Below, piece by piece: positions 7,814 through 17,029 of a stretch of 35,247 nucleotides of DNA. This DNA comes from an uncultured Christensenellaceae bacterium (GTDB lineage: Bacteria > Bacillota > Clostridia > Christensenellales > UBA3700): positions 1 through 35,247 of the forward strand of contig CALWKU010000078.1 of NCBI GenBank assembly GCA_944381345.1, read 5' to 3'. A program made the position numbers and the translations under genes. Each line of letters opens with the position of its first letter. Position 1 is the first letter of the stretch. The notes beneath the pieces were generated by a model. It saw only the letters and a program-made list of their open reading frames with translations. It made no database searches and was not told where the DNA came from.

Positions 7814-7842
7814 TTGCTTTATCGTAGCCCGTATGTTAAAAT
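7814..7842 (+). promoter_or_regulatory. Promoter of the following membrane-protein gene
   Basis: TTGCTT (7814-7819), 17-bp spacer, TAAAAT (7837-7842) preceded by TGT, making an extended -10. Leader of about 35 nt ending in AAGGAGG (7871-7877). Confidence 0.65.
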
Positions 7843-7884
7843 TATGATGAATAACGGCGTAAAGACGCCGAAGGAGGCACGATC

Positions 7885-8586
7885 ATGAGCGACTTTGAAA
7901 CTCAGGCGGAGTTAGATGTTCCGCAAGAAGAGACAAAACAAGAAAAAGTCAAAAAGGCGCGCCGCTATCCCGAGAAATTGCGCCCGTTCGTGCATCCCAA
8001 GTTTGCGTTTTCGACGATATGTTGCGTTGCGGTCTTTGTCTATACCGCGATCTGCAAGATTGTCTACGCCGCGACTTTCGAGATCTCGTATGCGTTGCCG
8101 TTGACAGGGTTCGTGTTGTGCGCGTCGGTTTCGATGATCGCGCCTTTCGTTGACAAAAAGGTCACCGGGAGACCGAACATTTCCGATTGGGCAATACCGG
8201 CGATCCTTGCGGTGAGTTTCGTCTACGATGTCCTTGCGGCGGCGGGTTCGTTTCCGGGCATGGGTTCCGCGCCCGCATATTGGCCGGAGATCACTCGCGT
8301 CATCACGTTCGACGGCTATGCGATGCTCATCAAATATCCCGTTGCCGACAATTTCGAGATGTCCGGGAAAACGTTAGTACATTATGCGCCTATGCCGACG
8401 ATGCTCGTCTCGGCAGCGTTGGCGGTGTTGTTTGTCGTCATACCGTCGCTGGTCGTCGCGCGCAACGAGAGCGGTTCCGAGGCGGAGGCAAAGGCGCTTC
8501 GCCGCGTCTCGATCGCGCAAGCCGTGATGCTCGGCGTCATGGCTGCGATACTTGCGATATTCTTCATTGCCGGAATTTTTGACTGA
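7885..8586 (+). CDS. Uncharacterised polytopic membrane protein
   Basis: A 233-aa integral membrane protein that I do not recognise. It has a charged, Lys/Glu-rich cytosolic N-terminus (about 1-38), then about five hydrophobic segments near residues 41-60, 68-88, 102-120, 172-193 and 212-232. An extracellular or intramembrane stretch around 121-170 contains Pro/Gly-rich FPGMGSAPAYWPEI. No transporter or enzyme motif is visible. The ATG has AAGGAGG with 7-nt spacing and its own promoter, so the gene is probably transcribed alone. It lies just upstream of the heat-shock operon but is separated from it by a 242-bp gap and an independent promoter. Confidence 0.7.
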   Translation: MSDFETQAELDVPQEETKQEKVKKARRYPEKLRPFVHPKFAFSTICCVAVFVYTAICKIVYAATFEISYALPLTGFVLCASVSMIAPFVDKKVTGRPNISDWAIPAILAVSFVYDVLAAAGSFPGMGSAPAYWPEITRVITFDGYAMLIKYPVADNFEMSGKTLVHYAPMPTMLVSAALAVLFVVIPSLVVARNESGSEAEAKALRRVSIAQAVMLGVMAAILAIFFIAGIFD

Positions 8587-8626
8587 CGATCGAAAAAGCG
8601 CAATTGCAGCGCGTCCCGAAAGGGTC

Positions 8627-8652
8627 TGTCCACCCCGCTTGGAGGGTGGATA
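8627..8652 (+). terminator. Weak hairpin in the gap before hrcA
   Basis: TCCACCC and GGGTGGA form a 7-bp stem around an 8-nt loop, followed by TATTTGTTG. It may terminate the preceding membrane-protein gene, but the T-run is poor. I see nothing else assignable between 8653 and the hrcA promoter. Confidence 0.35.
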
Positions 8653-8795
8653 TTTGTTGTATGCAAAGCCGCGGTCTCAGTTGCGGTAAGAGACATTATT
8701 TGTCCGACAGAAAAAGTGCGGTCTCGGCGTCACGCGCGTTCGGCAGCGCCGCCAAAAGAAATTTGCGCATTTTGCAAAAAATGTGTACGCGGGGC

Positions 8796-8823
8796 TTGAC
8801 ATCCTCATATATTGGTGTATAAT
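8796..8823 (+). promoter_or_regulatory. Sigma-A promoter of the hrcA-grpE-dnaK-dnaJ operon
   Basis: TTGACA (8796-8801), 16-bp spacer, TATAAT (8818-8823). The predicted start point, about 8830, falls inside the operator that begins 5 bp after the -10 box. Confidence 0.9.
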
Positions 8824-8828
8824 AAGAT

Positions 8829-8855
8829 TTAGCAGTCAAGGAGAATGACTGCTAA
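8829..8855. promoter_or_regulatory. CIRCE operator, variant half-sites
   Basis: TTAGCAGTC-N9-GACTGCTAA, a perfect 9-bp inverted repeat with a 9-bp spacer. The textbook CIRCE is TTAGCACTC-N9-GAGTGCTAA, so each half-site differs at one base and the two changes keep the symmetry. Located at the transcription start of the hrcA operon, it is the expected binding site of HrcA, which represses the operon until heat shock or misfolded protein withdraws GroEL support. Confidence 0.9.
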
Positions 8856-8892
8856 CAATATGCCGAGGCGATTGCCAAGGCGCGGAGGAAAG

Positions 8893-9924
8893 ATGGACGA
8901 CAGGCTTTCGGACAGAAAGAAAAAGGTACTCAATGCGTTGGTGGACAGCTACATCACCGACGCGGAGCCCATTTCGTCTTCCGCGATCAAAAACAAGTAT
9001 ATGCCCGACGTATCGTCGGCGACGATACGCAGCGAGCTTGCCACTCTCGAAGAGTTGGGCTATTTGGTACAGCCGCACGTGTCCAGCGGCAGGATTCCGT
9101 CCGCAAAAGCGTATCGTTATTATGTGGATTGTCTGTTGAGCGACTGCGGCGACGAAGACGTCAGGGAGCTTGGCGACAAGCTCAAAGGGCGCATGGGGTC
9201 TGTCGAGGAGTTGGTACGCGAGACCGCCAAGGCGGTCAGCGACGTGACGAACTATACCTCGCTGATGGTGCTGTCCGGCGCGGACAGATTGGTGGTCAAA
9301 GAGGTCAAACTGATCGACCTGTACGACGACAGCGCGCTCGTGCTTGTCATCACCGACGCGGGCGTGATCAAGGACAAGACCGTCGCCGTGCCCAAGGGCG
9401 CGGACGGCAATTACATCGATCTCGCCAACCGCATACTCAACGCGACGTTCGCGGGCAAGACGCTCGCCGAGATCCAAAACAGCGATCTCGTTCTCGAACA
9501 GAACATCGAGGGGATGAAAGACTTGATCGACGAGGTGATACGTCTTTTGACCGAGTACAAGCAATCGCGCGACAGCGAACTGTATCTCGAGGGCGCGGAC
9601 AAGATATTTCAATACCCCGAGGCGCGCGATGTGGACAATGTGCGCAGCTTTGTTTCCATCATCTCCAAAAAGGAAAAGCTGCACGATCTCGTCGCCGGAG
9701 ACGGCGATCTCGAGATAGACGTCAAGATAGGCGAGCAGGCGTCCGAGGATCTCAAAAACATGGCTCTTGTCACCGCGCGTTACAGTGTGGACGGCAAGGA
9801 GATAGGTCATGTCGGAGTGATAGGACCCGAACGCATGGACTACAAAAAGGTGATGAGCGTATTGCGGCAGCTAGTCAGGGCGTTTGAGAGCAAGGACAAA
9901 GACAACGATCACGATACGGAGTGA
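8893..9924 (+). CDS. hrcA: Heat-inducible transcription repressor HrcA
   Basis: A 343-aa repressor of class I heat-shock genes that binds CIRCE. The N-terminal winged helix (about 1-80) is recognisable from DRKKKVLNALVDSYITDAEP and SSATIRSELATLEELGYL, followed by SSGRIPSAKAYRYYVD. The GAF-like sensing and dimerisation region carries GHVGVIGPERMDYKKVMSV near the C-terminus. The ATG at 8893 has GGAGG (8884-8888) 4 nt upstream. An upstream in-frame ATG at 8845 lies within the CIRCE sequence, about 15 nt after the predicted transcription start, without an SD, and is rejected. It is first in the operon and so autoregulated; grpE follows with 2 bp between. Confidence 0.97.
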   Translation: MDDRLSDRKKKVLNALVDSYITDAEPISSSAIKNKYMPDVSSATIRSELATLEELGYLVQPHVSSGRIPSAKAYRYYVDCLLSDCGDEDVRELGDKLKGRMGSVEELVRETAKAVSDVTNYTSLMVLSGADRLVVKEVKLIDLYDDSALVLVITDAGVIKDKTVAVPKGADGNYIDLANRILNATFAGKTLAEIQNSDLVLEQNIEGMKDLIDEVIRLLTEYKQSRDSELYLEGADKIFQYPEARDVDNVRSFVSIISKKEKLHDLVAGDGDLEIDVKIGEQASEDLKNMALVTARYSVDGKEIGHVGVIGPERMDYKKVMSVLRQLVRAFESKDKDNDHDTE

Positions 9925-9926
9925 AT

Positions 9927-10448
9927 ATGGCAAAAAAAGAGACAAAAAAGAAGACCGACGCACAGGCGGAAGAGGCGAAGAGTTTCGAGTTTTCGGGAGA
10001 GGCGCAACAAGCCGCTTCCGAGGCGGCGCAGGCGGCGGAACAGACCGTTCCTCTCTCGCAGTACGCGAGATTGCAGGCGGACTTCGAGAATTTCAAAAAG
10101 CGCAACCGCGAGACGGCTTCGCGTATGTACGAGGAGGGCGTCGCGGACATGATCAAAGACGTCATGCCCACGATCGACAACCTCGACACGGCGATATCCT
10201 TTCAAAAGGACGAAGCCAACAAAAAGTCGCTCGAATTGGTGCGCAAGGCGTTCCTCGACGTGCTGGCAAAGCACGGAGTGGAGGAGATGAGCGCTCTCGG
10301 CGAGGATTTCGATCCCAACAAGCACGAGGCGCTGCTCAACCGCGACGACGGTCCCGAAAAGTCGGGCAAGGTCGTCGACGTACTTCAAAAAGGCTATACC
10401 CGCGGCGGCAAGGTGCTGAGATACCCCAAAGTCGTCGTCGGAGAATAA
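9927..10448 (+). CDS. grpE: Nucleotide exchange factor GrpE
   Basis: A 173-aa co-chaperone that releases ADP from DnaK and acts as a thermosensor. It has a disordered Lys/Glu/Ala-rich N-terminus (1-45), a long dimeric helix (about 48-110, containing YARLQADFENFKKRNRET), and a C-terminal beta domain with DPNKHEALL and the terminal YTRGGKVLRYPKVVVGE that contacts DnaK. The ATG at 9927 has GGAG (9918-9921) upstream, overlapping the end of hrcA; the GTG at 9921 is within that SD and is rejected. Co-transcribed with hrcA and dnaK. Confidence 0.96.
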   Translation: MAKKETKKKTDAQAEEAKSFEFSGEAQQAASEAAQAAEQTVPLSQYARLQADFENFKKRNRETASRMYEEGVADMIKDVMPTIDNLDTAISFQKDEANKKSLELVRKAFLDVLAKHGVEEMSALGEDFDPNKHEALLNRDDGPEKSGKVVDVLQKGYTRGGKVLRYPKVVVGE

Positions 10449-10452
10449 GTAA

Positions 10453-12303
<1,851 letters not shown>

Positions 12304-12315
12304 TGAGGAGATCGG

Positions 12316-12338
12316 ACCGCGCGGCAACTCCGCGCGGT
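12316..12338 (+). other. Intercistronic hairpin between dnaK and dnaJ
   Basis: ACCGCGCGG (12316-12324) and CCGCGCGGT (12330-12338) form a perfect 9-bp GC stem around CAACT, with no T-run. It lies 13 nt before the dnaJ ATG, where no SD can be seen. It may stabilise the dnaK 3' end or lower dnaJ expression, a ratio control known for hsp operons in other bacteria. Confidence 0.6.
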
Positions 12339-12351
12339 TCCGTATCGCAAA

Positions 12352-13485
12352 ATGGCAAAAGATCTTTATCAAATACTCGGAGTCGACAAGAATGCCGACG
12401 AAGAGACGATAAAAAAGGCGTACCGCAAGCTCGCGCTAAAATATCATCCCGATCGTTATGCGACCGCGACCGACGCCGAAAAGAAGGAGGCGGAAGCCAA
12501 GTTCAAGGAGATCAACCACGCTTACGAGGTGCTGTCCGACAAAACCAAGCGCGGCAATTACGACGCGTACGGCGACGAAAACGGACCGCAGTTCGGCGGC
12601 GGAGGCGGATCGGGCTTTTCCGGATTTTCGGGAGGAGGCGGTTTCGACGACATCCTCAATTCCTTTTTCGGAGGATTCGGAGGGCGCAGCCGCAGCGTCA
12701 ACCCCAACGCGCCCGTCGACGGCGAGGACATCACGGTCAGGCTCAACCTCACGTTTGAGGAGGCGTATTTCGGCGTAGAAAAACAGATCAACGTCGTACG
12801 TGAGGAAGAGTGCGCCGACTGTCACGGTAGCGGCGCGCGCGACGCGTCGTCGGTTCACACCTGTCCGTACTGTCACGGCACCGGTTATGTCACACAACGC
12901 CAGCAGACGCTGTTCGGCGTGCAGACGGTGCGCACGGTGTGTTCAAATTGCGGCGGCAAGGGCAAGGTCGTCGGCGACAAGTGTCGTACATGCAAGGGCA
13001 ACGGTTATATCCGCCGCAACGCGACAGTCAAGGTAAAAATTCCTGCCGGTGTCGATACGGGCGTTAATGTGACCGTCCGCAACGAGGGCAACGCAGGGCG
13101 CAACGGCGGCATGAAGGGAAACCTCGTGCTGGCAGTCTCTGTCGCCGAAAGTCCGCGCTACAAGCGCATGGGTTACGACCTGTATATGACGCTGCCGATA
13201 GGGTTTTACAACGCCGCGGTCGGCTGCAAGATCGAGGTCGACACGATGAAGGGCAAGGCGGTGTGCAACATCCCCGAGGCGACGCAGTCGGGCACCAAGA
13301 TACGCATCAAGGGCTACGGCGTCAAGATGCTCAACCGCGACGGCTACGGCGATCTGTACATCACCGTAAAGGTAGAGACGCCAAAGGGGCTTAACCGCAA
13401 ACAGCAGCAAATGCTCGCCGACTTCGAGGCGAGCCTGTCCGAATCGCAGTATCCGCAAGTCAAAAGATACAAGAGCGGCAAGTGA
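12352..13485 (+). CDS. dnaJ: Chaperone DnaJ (Hsp40, type I)
   Basis: A 377-aa type I J-protein that delivers clients to DnaK and stimulates its ATPase. Domains in order: J domain (1-72, HPD at 32-34), a Gly/Phe-rich stretch (about 78-115), the zinc-finger domain with four CxxCxGxG-type repeats ([32 protein letters not shown]), and the C-terminal client-binding domains. The start gives [13 protein letters not shown], a standard N-terminus, but no SD is visible upstream and a strong hairpin sits just before it. Last gene of the hrcA operon; a bidirectional terminator follows. Confidence 0.97.
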   Translation: MAKDLYQILGVDKNADEETIKKAYRKLALKYHPDRYATATDAEKKEAEAKFKEINHAYEVLSDKTKRGNYDAYGDENGPQFGGGGGSGFSGFSGGGGFDDILNSFFGGFGGRSRSVNPNAPVDGEDITVRLNLTFEEAYFGVEKQINVVREEECADCHGSGARDASSVHTCPYCHGTGYVTQRQQTLFGVQTVRTVCSNCGGKGKVVGDKCRTCKGNGYIRRNATVKVKIPAGVDTGVNVTVRNEGNAGRNGGMKGNLVLAVSVAESPRYKRMGYDLYMTLPIGFYNAAVGCKIEVDTMKGKAVCNIPEATQSGTKIRIKGYGVKMLNRDGYGDLYITVKVETPKGLNRKQQQMLADFEASLSESQYPQVKRYKSGK

Positions 13486-13494
13486 GCGAAATTC

Positions 13495-13532
13495 AAAAAA
13501 TATCCCGAGGCGTTTGCCCCGGGATGTTTTTT
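13495..13532. terminator. Bidirectional terminator between dnaJ and lysA
   Basis: ATCCCG/CGGGAT with an inner GGC/GCC (one mismatch) forms the stem at 13502-13525. Six T follow on the plus strand (13527-13532), and six A precede it (13495-13500), giving a U-run for the minus strand. It serves the convergent dnaJ and lysA genes. Confidence 0.9.
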
Positions 13533-13539
13533 GTCGCCG

Positions 13540-14781
13540 TCAATCGAAAATCATCGTCGCAAAGTAGTCGTCCGGCGTCTCGGCGCGGCGTATGAGTTTG
13601 ACCGAGCCGTCCTCGCGCAGCAACAGCTCGGCGCTGCGCAATTTGCCGTTGTAGTTGTATCCCATCGAAAAACCGTGCGCGCCCGCGTCATGGATCGCAA
13701 GGATGTCGCCGATCTCCAATTCGGGCAGCATACGGTCGACCGCGAACTTGTCGTTGTTTTCACACAGCGAACCGACGACGTCGTACTTGTGGTCGCAGGG
13801 GAAGTTTTCTTTGCCAAGGACCGTGATGTGGTGGTATGCGCCGTACATCGCGGGACGCATGAGGTTTGCGGCGCACGCGTCGACGCCGGCGTATTCCTTG
13901 TAGATATGCTTGAAGTGGACGACCGTCGTGATCAAATTGCCGTAAGGACCGAGCATGAATCTGCCGAGTTCCGTGCGCAGCGACGGCTTCACGGCGCCTG
14001 TAAAAGCGCGCTCGTATTGAGCCTTGACGCCCGCGGCGATCGCATATATGTCGGGCATCTCGTCGGTGGGCAGATAGGGGATGCCTATGCCGCCCGACAG
14101 GTTAACGAACGCGAAGTCGGCGCCCGTTTCGGCGTGCAGCTCGCAAGCGGTGTCGAACAAAATACCAGCGAGCGTAGGATAGTACTCATTGCCCAGATTG
14201 TTGGACGCAAGGAAGGCGTGCAGCCCGAAACGTTCGACGCCGAGCGCTTGCAGCTTGCGCACCGCTTGGGTCAGTTGCTCGCGCGTCATCCCGTACTTGG
14301 CGTCCTGCGGCGTGCCCATGATCTGTTTGTTGATCGCAAAATCCTTGCCGTTGTTGAAGCGGAGCGACACGGTCTTTGGCATTTTGCCGCCCGCGACTTT
14401 TGCGAGAAAATCGACGTGCGTGATGTCGTCCAAAGTGATCGTCGCGCCGAGTCGGAGAGCCAGCGCGTACTCCTCGGCGGGCGTCTCGTTGCTCGTGAAC
14501 ATGATATCGTCGCCGACGATGCCGCACTTTTCGCACAGCATCAATTCGGTCAGCGAAGAGCAGTCCATTCCGCAGCCCAGCGAATGCAATATCTTCATGA
14601 TCGTCGGATTGGGAGTCGCCTTGACGGCGAAATGTTCCTTGAAACCGGCGCACCACGAAAAGGCGTCATAGACGCGCTTTGCGTTGTCTTTGATGCCCTT
14701 TTCGTCATAGATGTGGAAAGGGGTGGGATTAGTTTTTTTGATCTCTACGGCTTGAGCCTTTGTGATAATCGGTTTTTTCAT
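13540..14781 (-). CDS. lysA: Diaminopimelate decarboxylase
   Basis: A 413-aa PLP enzyme of the fold-III ornithine/DAP decarboxylase group. It converts meso-diaminopimelate to L-lysine, the last step of lysine synthesis. The Schiff-base lysine is in HFAVKATPNP (Lys54). The phosphate-binding glycine loop is LSGGIGIPY, and substrate-binding ELGRFMLGPYG follows. The second-protomer active-site motif is CENNDKF, and DAGAHGFSMGYNYNG completes the C-terminal barrel. These favour DAP over ornithine or arginine decarboxylase. The ATG lies only 6 nt after a TATAAT box and there is no SD, so the transcript is predicted to be leaderless, leaving no room for a lysine riboswitch. No other lysine gene is nearby. 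Confidence 0.93.
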   Translation of the reverse strand: MKKPIITKAQAVEIKKTNPTPFHIYDEKGIKDNAKRVYDAFSWCAGFKEHFAVKATPNPTIMKILHSLGCGMDCSSLTELMLCEKCGIVGDDIMFTSNETPAEEYALALRLGATITLDDITHVDFLAKVAGGKMPKTVSLRFNNGKDFAINKQIMGTPQDAKYGMTREQLTQAVRKLQALGVERFGLHAFLASNNLGNEYYPTLAGILFDTACELHAETGADFAFVNLSGGIGIPYLPTDEMPDIYAIAAGVKAQYERAFTGAVKPSLRTELGRFMLGPYGNLITTVVHFKHIYKEYAGVDACAANLMRPAMYGAYHHITVLGKENFPCDHKYDVVGSLCENNDKFAVDRMLPELEIGDILAIHDAGAHGFSMGYNYNGKLRSAELLLREDGSVKLIRRAETPDDYFATMIFD

Positions 14782-14787
14782 AAGACG

Positions 14788-14816
14788 ATTATATAAAATG
14801 CGCGCGGATATGTCAA
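14788..14816 (-). promoter_or_regulatory. Consensus promoter of lysA (leaderless)
   Basis: On the minus strand, TTGACA (14811-14816), 17-bp spacer, TATAAT (14788-14793), then CGTCTT and the ATG. Both hexamers match the sigma-A consensus, and the start point should fall at the ATG itself. Confidence 0.85.
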
Positions 14817-14880
14817 ATTATTTGCTATGGAAAAGCTAAACGGACAGTGCGGTTGAAAAGAGTTTGACGTAGATGTAACT

Positions 14881-14901
14881 TTTGTCAATACATCTTTTCA
14901 C
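14881..14901 (-). repeat. Intergenic promoter-like motif, copy 3 (diverged)
   Basis: Read on the minus strand, this is GTGAAAAGATGT, then A, then TTGACAAA. It matches copies at 18183-18203 and 20173-20193 at 20 of 21 positions. A TTGACA box is included but no -10 box is seen at the right distance. It lies between the divergent lysA and HAD promoters; the rest of this 312-bp gap shows nothing I can assign. Confidence 0.6.
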
Positions 14902-15057
14902 TTTTTTCGGCAAAACGTATCCGTCCGAAAATATGACTTTGCAGCGGCTGTCTTTTGCGCAGTCCTCTCGCAACAAAGATATTTTTGCGTTATTTTGCTT
15001 CTTCCGAAACGCCTTGCGCCGCGCTCGCCGCCGTTTCTGTACGCGGGTGAAAAACGA

Positions 15058-15086
15058 TTGACAACGCTATGCGCGCGTATTAAAAT
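15058..15086 (+). promoter_or_regulatory. Promoter of the HAD phosphatase/hprK operon (leaderless)
   Basis: TTGACA (15058-15063), 17-bp spacer, TAAAAT (15081-15086), then seven A/T bases and the ATG at 15094. There is no SD between -10 and start codon, so the first cistron should be leaderless. Confidence 0.75.
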
Positions 15087-15093
15087 AAAAAAT

Positions 15094-15915
15094 ATGAAGT
15101 ATAAGGCATTTTTCTGCGATTTTGACGGTACGATCTTTTCGGACGCACACAAGATCTCGCAGCGCAATATTGACGCGATAAGAGATTATCGCGCAAGGGG
15201 CGGCAAATTCTTTGTCGCAACGGGCAGGATGTTCAGCTCGATCGAGCCGCATCTCGCAACGCTCGGTTTGACCGAGGGCGAGGTCATCATCTATCAGGGC
15301 GGAGGCATTTACGACATAGCCAAGGGCGAGCCCATCTGGTTGCAGAACATCGCGCTCGACGACGCCGTCGAATGTCTGCGTATGTTGGAGAGCGATCCTC
15401 GGCAAAACGTGCAAATGGTCTACATCGACGACAAGTGCTATTCTTCCGCGCCGCATCCGGCGATAGATATGTTTTGCGAAATTTGCAACATCGATTGCAA
15501 CTTTGTCGGCGGCAGACTGTCCGACTATGTGTCGAACAGGGGAGACGATCCCACCAAGGTTCTTGCGATCGCAGAGGCAGACGACGTCTATGCGATCTCG
15601 CGCGAATACACGCCGCAATTCGACAAGAGGCTGTCTTTCACGCGATCGCAGAAGTTTCTCGTGGAGTTTACCGCATACGGCATCAACAAGGGCGACGCGG
15701 TGCGCAAAGTGTGTGAAAAATACGGTTTGCCGAAAGAGGAGATCATATGCATGGGCGACGCCGACAACGACATCTCCATGATAGAATACGCGGGGCTGGG
15801 GATCGCAGTTAAAAACGCGATGGAAACCACCAAGGCGCACGCCGACATCATCGGCGTGTCAAACAATCACGACGCGGTCGCATGGGTCGTGGACAACTTT
15901 TGCGGAGAGAAATGA
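15094..15915 (+). CDS. HAD-superfamily phosphatase, Cof-type (subfamily IIB)
   Basis: A 273-aa phosphohydrolase of the Cof/YidA type, usually acting on sugar phosphates, nucleotides or flavin precursors; the substrate here is unknown. Motif I is FFCDFDGTIFSD (nucleophile and acid Asp), and VATGRMFSS is the motif II region. GINKGDAVRKVCEKYG gives the motif III lysine and MGDADNDISMIEYAGLGIAV the motif IV aspartates. The IIB cap is the central segment (about 80-180). The ATG at 15094 sits 7 nt after the -10 box; the reading extended upstream to 14995 lies mostly before the promoter and is rejected. The stop overlaps the hprK start (ATGA). Co-transcription with hprK hints at, but does not prove, a role in sugar-phosphate control. 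Confidence 0.88.
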   Translation: MKYKAFFCDFDGTIFSDAHKISQRNIDAIRDYRARGGKFFVATGRMFSSIEPHLATLGLTEGEVIIYQGGGIYDIAKGEPIWLQNIALDDAVECLRMLESDPRQNVQMVYIDDKCYSSAPHPAIDMFCEICNIDCNFVGGRLSDYVSNRGDDPTKVLAIAEADDVYAISREYTPQFDKRLSFTRSQKFLVEFTAYGINKGDAVRKVCEKYGLPKEEIICMGDADNDISMIEYAGLGIAVKNAMETTKAHADIIGVSNNHDAVAWVVDNFCGEK

Positions 15916-16847
15916 TGGAGAACGATCGAGAAACCAACGTCACCGCCGAAAGCGTGAAGATCAAAAACTTTTGCCGCGATTGCGGGCTTGAGCTGCTGCA
16001 GGGCAACGAGCTGGACTACATCACATTCAGCTCGGAGCTGATCAACCGTCCCGGACTGTTGCTGACCGGCTTCGAGGACTACTTCGGAGACGGCAGGGTA
16101 CAGGTCGTCGGCAACGCGGAATATTACTACATCCACAGTCTGCCCGAAGAGGAAAAGCGCAAGGCGATGGAGCGGTTCTTTTCAAAGCGAATACCATGTA
16201 TAATCTACACCCGCTCGATAAATCCGTCGCCGTATATGTTGGAACTGGCGGAGATCCACAACATTCCCATCTTCATGTCGCACCTGACCACGACGGCGCT
16301 CAACACCGTAGTCAGCAATTACTTGGAAAGGCTGCTCGCGCCGATGAGCTGCGTACACGGAACGCTGTTGGAGATCAGCGGCATAGGCGTGTTGTTGACG
16401 GGGCGCAGCGGTCAGGGTAAGAGCGAGACCGCGCTTGAATTGATACACCGCGGGCACAGGCTCGTCGCCGACGACGCGGTCATTGTCAAACGTCTCGGGG
16501 AACAATTGATCGGGACCGCGCCCGAGAAGATAAAGTTCTTTATGGAAGTGCGCGGCATAGGCATCATCGACATCCGCAGTATGTACGGCGTTGCGTCCGT
16601 ACTGCCGCAAAGCGATATCGACCTCGTGATAGAGCTGCGCAAGTGGAGCGGCGACGAGGAGTTCGACCGCATCGCCGACAAGGCGGAATACGAGGAGATA
16701 TTGGGCAAAAACGTCCCCAAGACCGTGCTGCCCGTCATGCCAGGACGCAACCTCGCGGTCGTCGTCGAAGTCGCTGCCCGCAACCTGCGCATGAAACGTA
16801 TGGGCTATGACGCGTGGGGCGACTTGATGAAGAATTTGAAGGATTGA
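15912..16847 (+). CDS. hprK: HPr kinase/phosphorylase
   Basis: A 311-aa bifunctional enzyme that phosphorylates HPr on Ser46 when fructose-1,6-bisphosphate and ATP are high, and dephosphorylates it when phosphate is high. It sets carbon catabolite repression in Gram-positives. The N-terminal DRTGG-like domain (about 1-130) precedes the catalytic domain with CVHG (His149), Walker A GRSGQGKS (164-171), ADDAV (Asp187/Asp188), and the HprK signature MEVRGIGIIDIRSMYG (from 211). NLRMKRMGYDAWGD closes the protein. Start is the ATG at 15912, or the next ATG at 15915; GGAG at 15904-15907 suits either. Its protein target class is represented in this window by the HPr-like gene at 19189. Confidence 0.96.
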   Translation: MMENDRETNVTAESVKIKNFCRDCGLELLQGNELDYITFSSELINRPGLLLTGFEDYFGDGRVQVVGNAEYYYIHSLPEEEKRKAMERFFSKRIPCIIYTRSINPSPYMLELAEIHNIPIFMSHLTTTALNTVVSNYLERLLAPMSCVHGTLLEISGIGVLLTGRSGQGKSETALELIHRGHRLVADDAVIVKRLGEQLIGTAPEKIKFFMEVRGIGIIDIRSMYGVASVLPQSDIDLVIELRKWSGDEEFDRIADKAEYEEILGKNVPKTVLPVMPGRNLAVVVEVAARNLRMKRMGYDAWGDLMKNLKD

Positions 16848-16848
16848 C

Positions 16849-17025
16849 ATGGACAATTACGAAAGGATGAAACTTGCCGAAAAGTTTGACGAGGACTGCG
16901 ACTTTATCGAAGATTACGGCGACCTCGAAGACGCCGAAAAGTTCGAGAGCAACGCCGATTCGTTCAAGCGCAAATACAAAGAGTTTTATACCGATATAAA
17001 GCTCAGCCACAAGGAGGATTGGTGA
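16849..17025 (+). CDS. 58-aa acidic small protein downstream of hprK
   Basis: A short ORF starting MDNYERMKLAEKFDEDCDFI and ending IKLSHKEDW. It has AAGGA (16839-16843) 5 nt before the ATG, begins one base after the hprK stop, and ends 4 bp before the next gene, so it fits the operon tightly. It is very rich in Asp and Glu, with a Lys-rich C-terminal third, and is predicted largely helical. There is no signal peptide or membrane segment. The family is not recognised. Codon use, with third-position G/C in most codons, resembles its neighbours and supports translation. Confidence 0.7.
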   Translation: MDNYERMKLAEKFDEDCDFIEDYGDLEDAEKFESNADSFKRKYKEFYTDIKLSHKEDW

Positions 17026-17029
17026 CGAT

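Noticed and set aside
8845..8892. Earlier hrcA start at 8845
   Set aside because: It lies inside the CIRCE operator, has no SD, and the ATG at 8893 has GGAGG at good spacing.
13531..14796. A 421-codon plus-strand frame opposite lysA
   Set aside because: Shadow of lysA, which has full decarboxylase motifs, a promoter and a terminator on the minus strand.
14782..15093. Lysine riboswitch (L-box) or other leader upstream of lysA
   Set aside because: The consensus promoter lies directly against the ATG, leaving no leader RNA.
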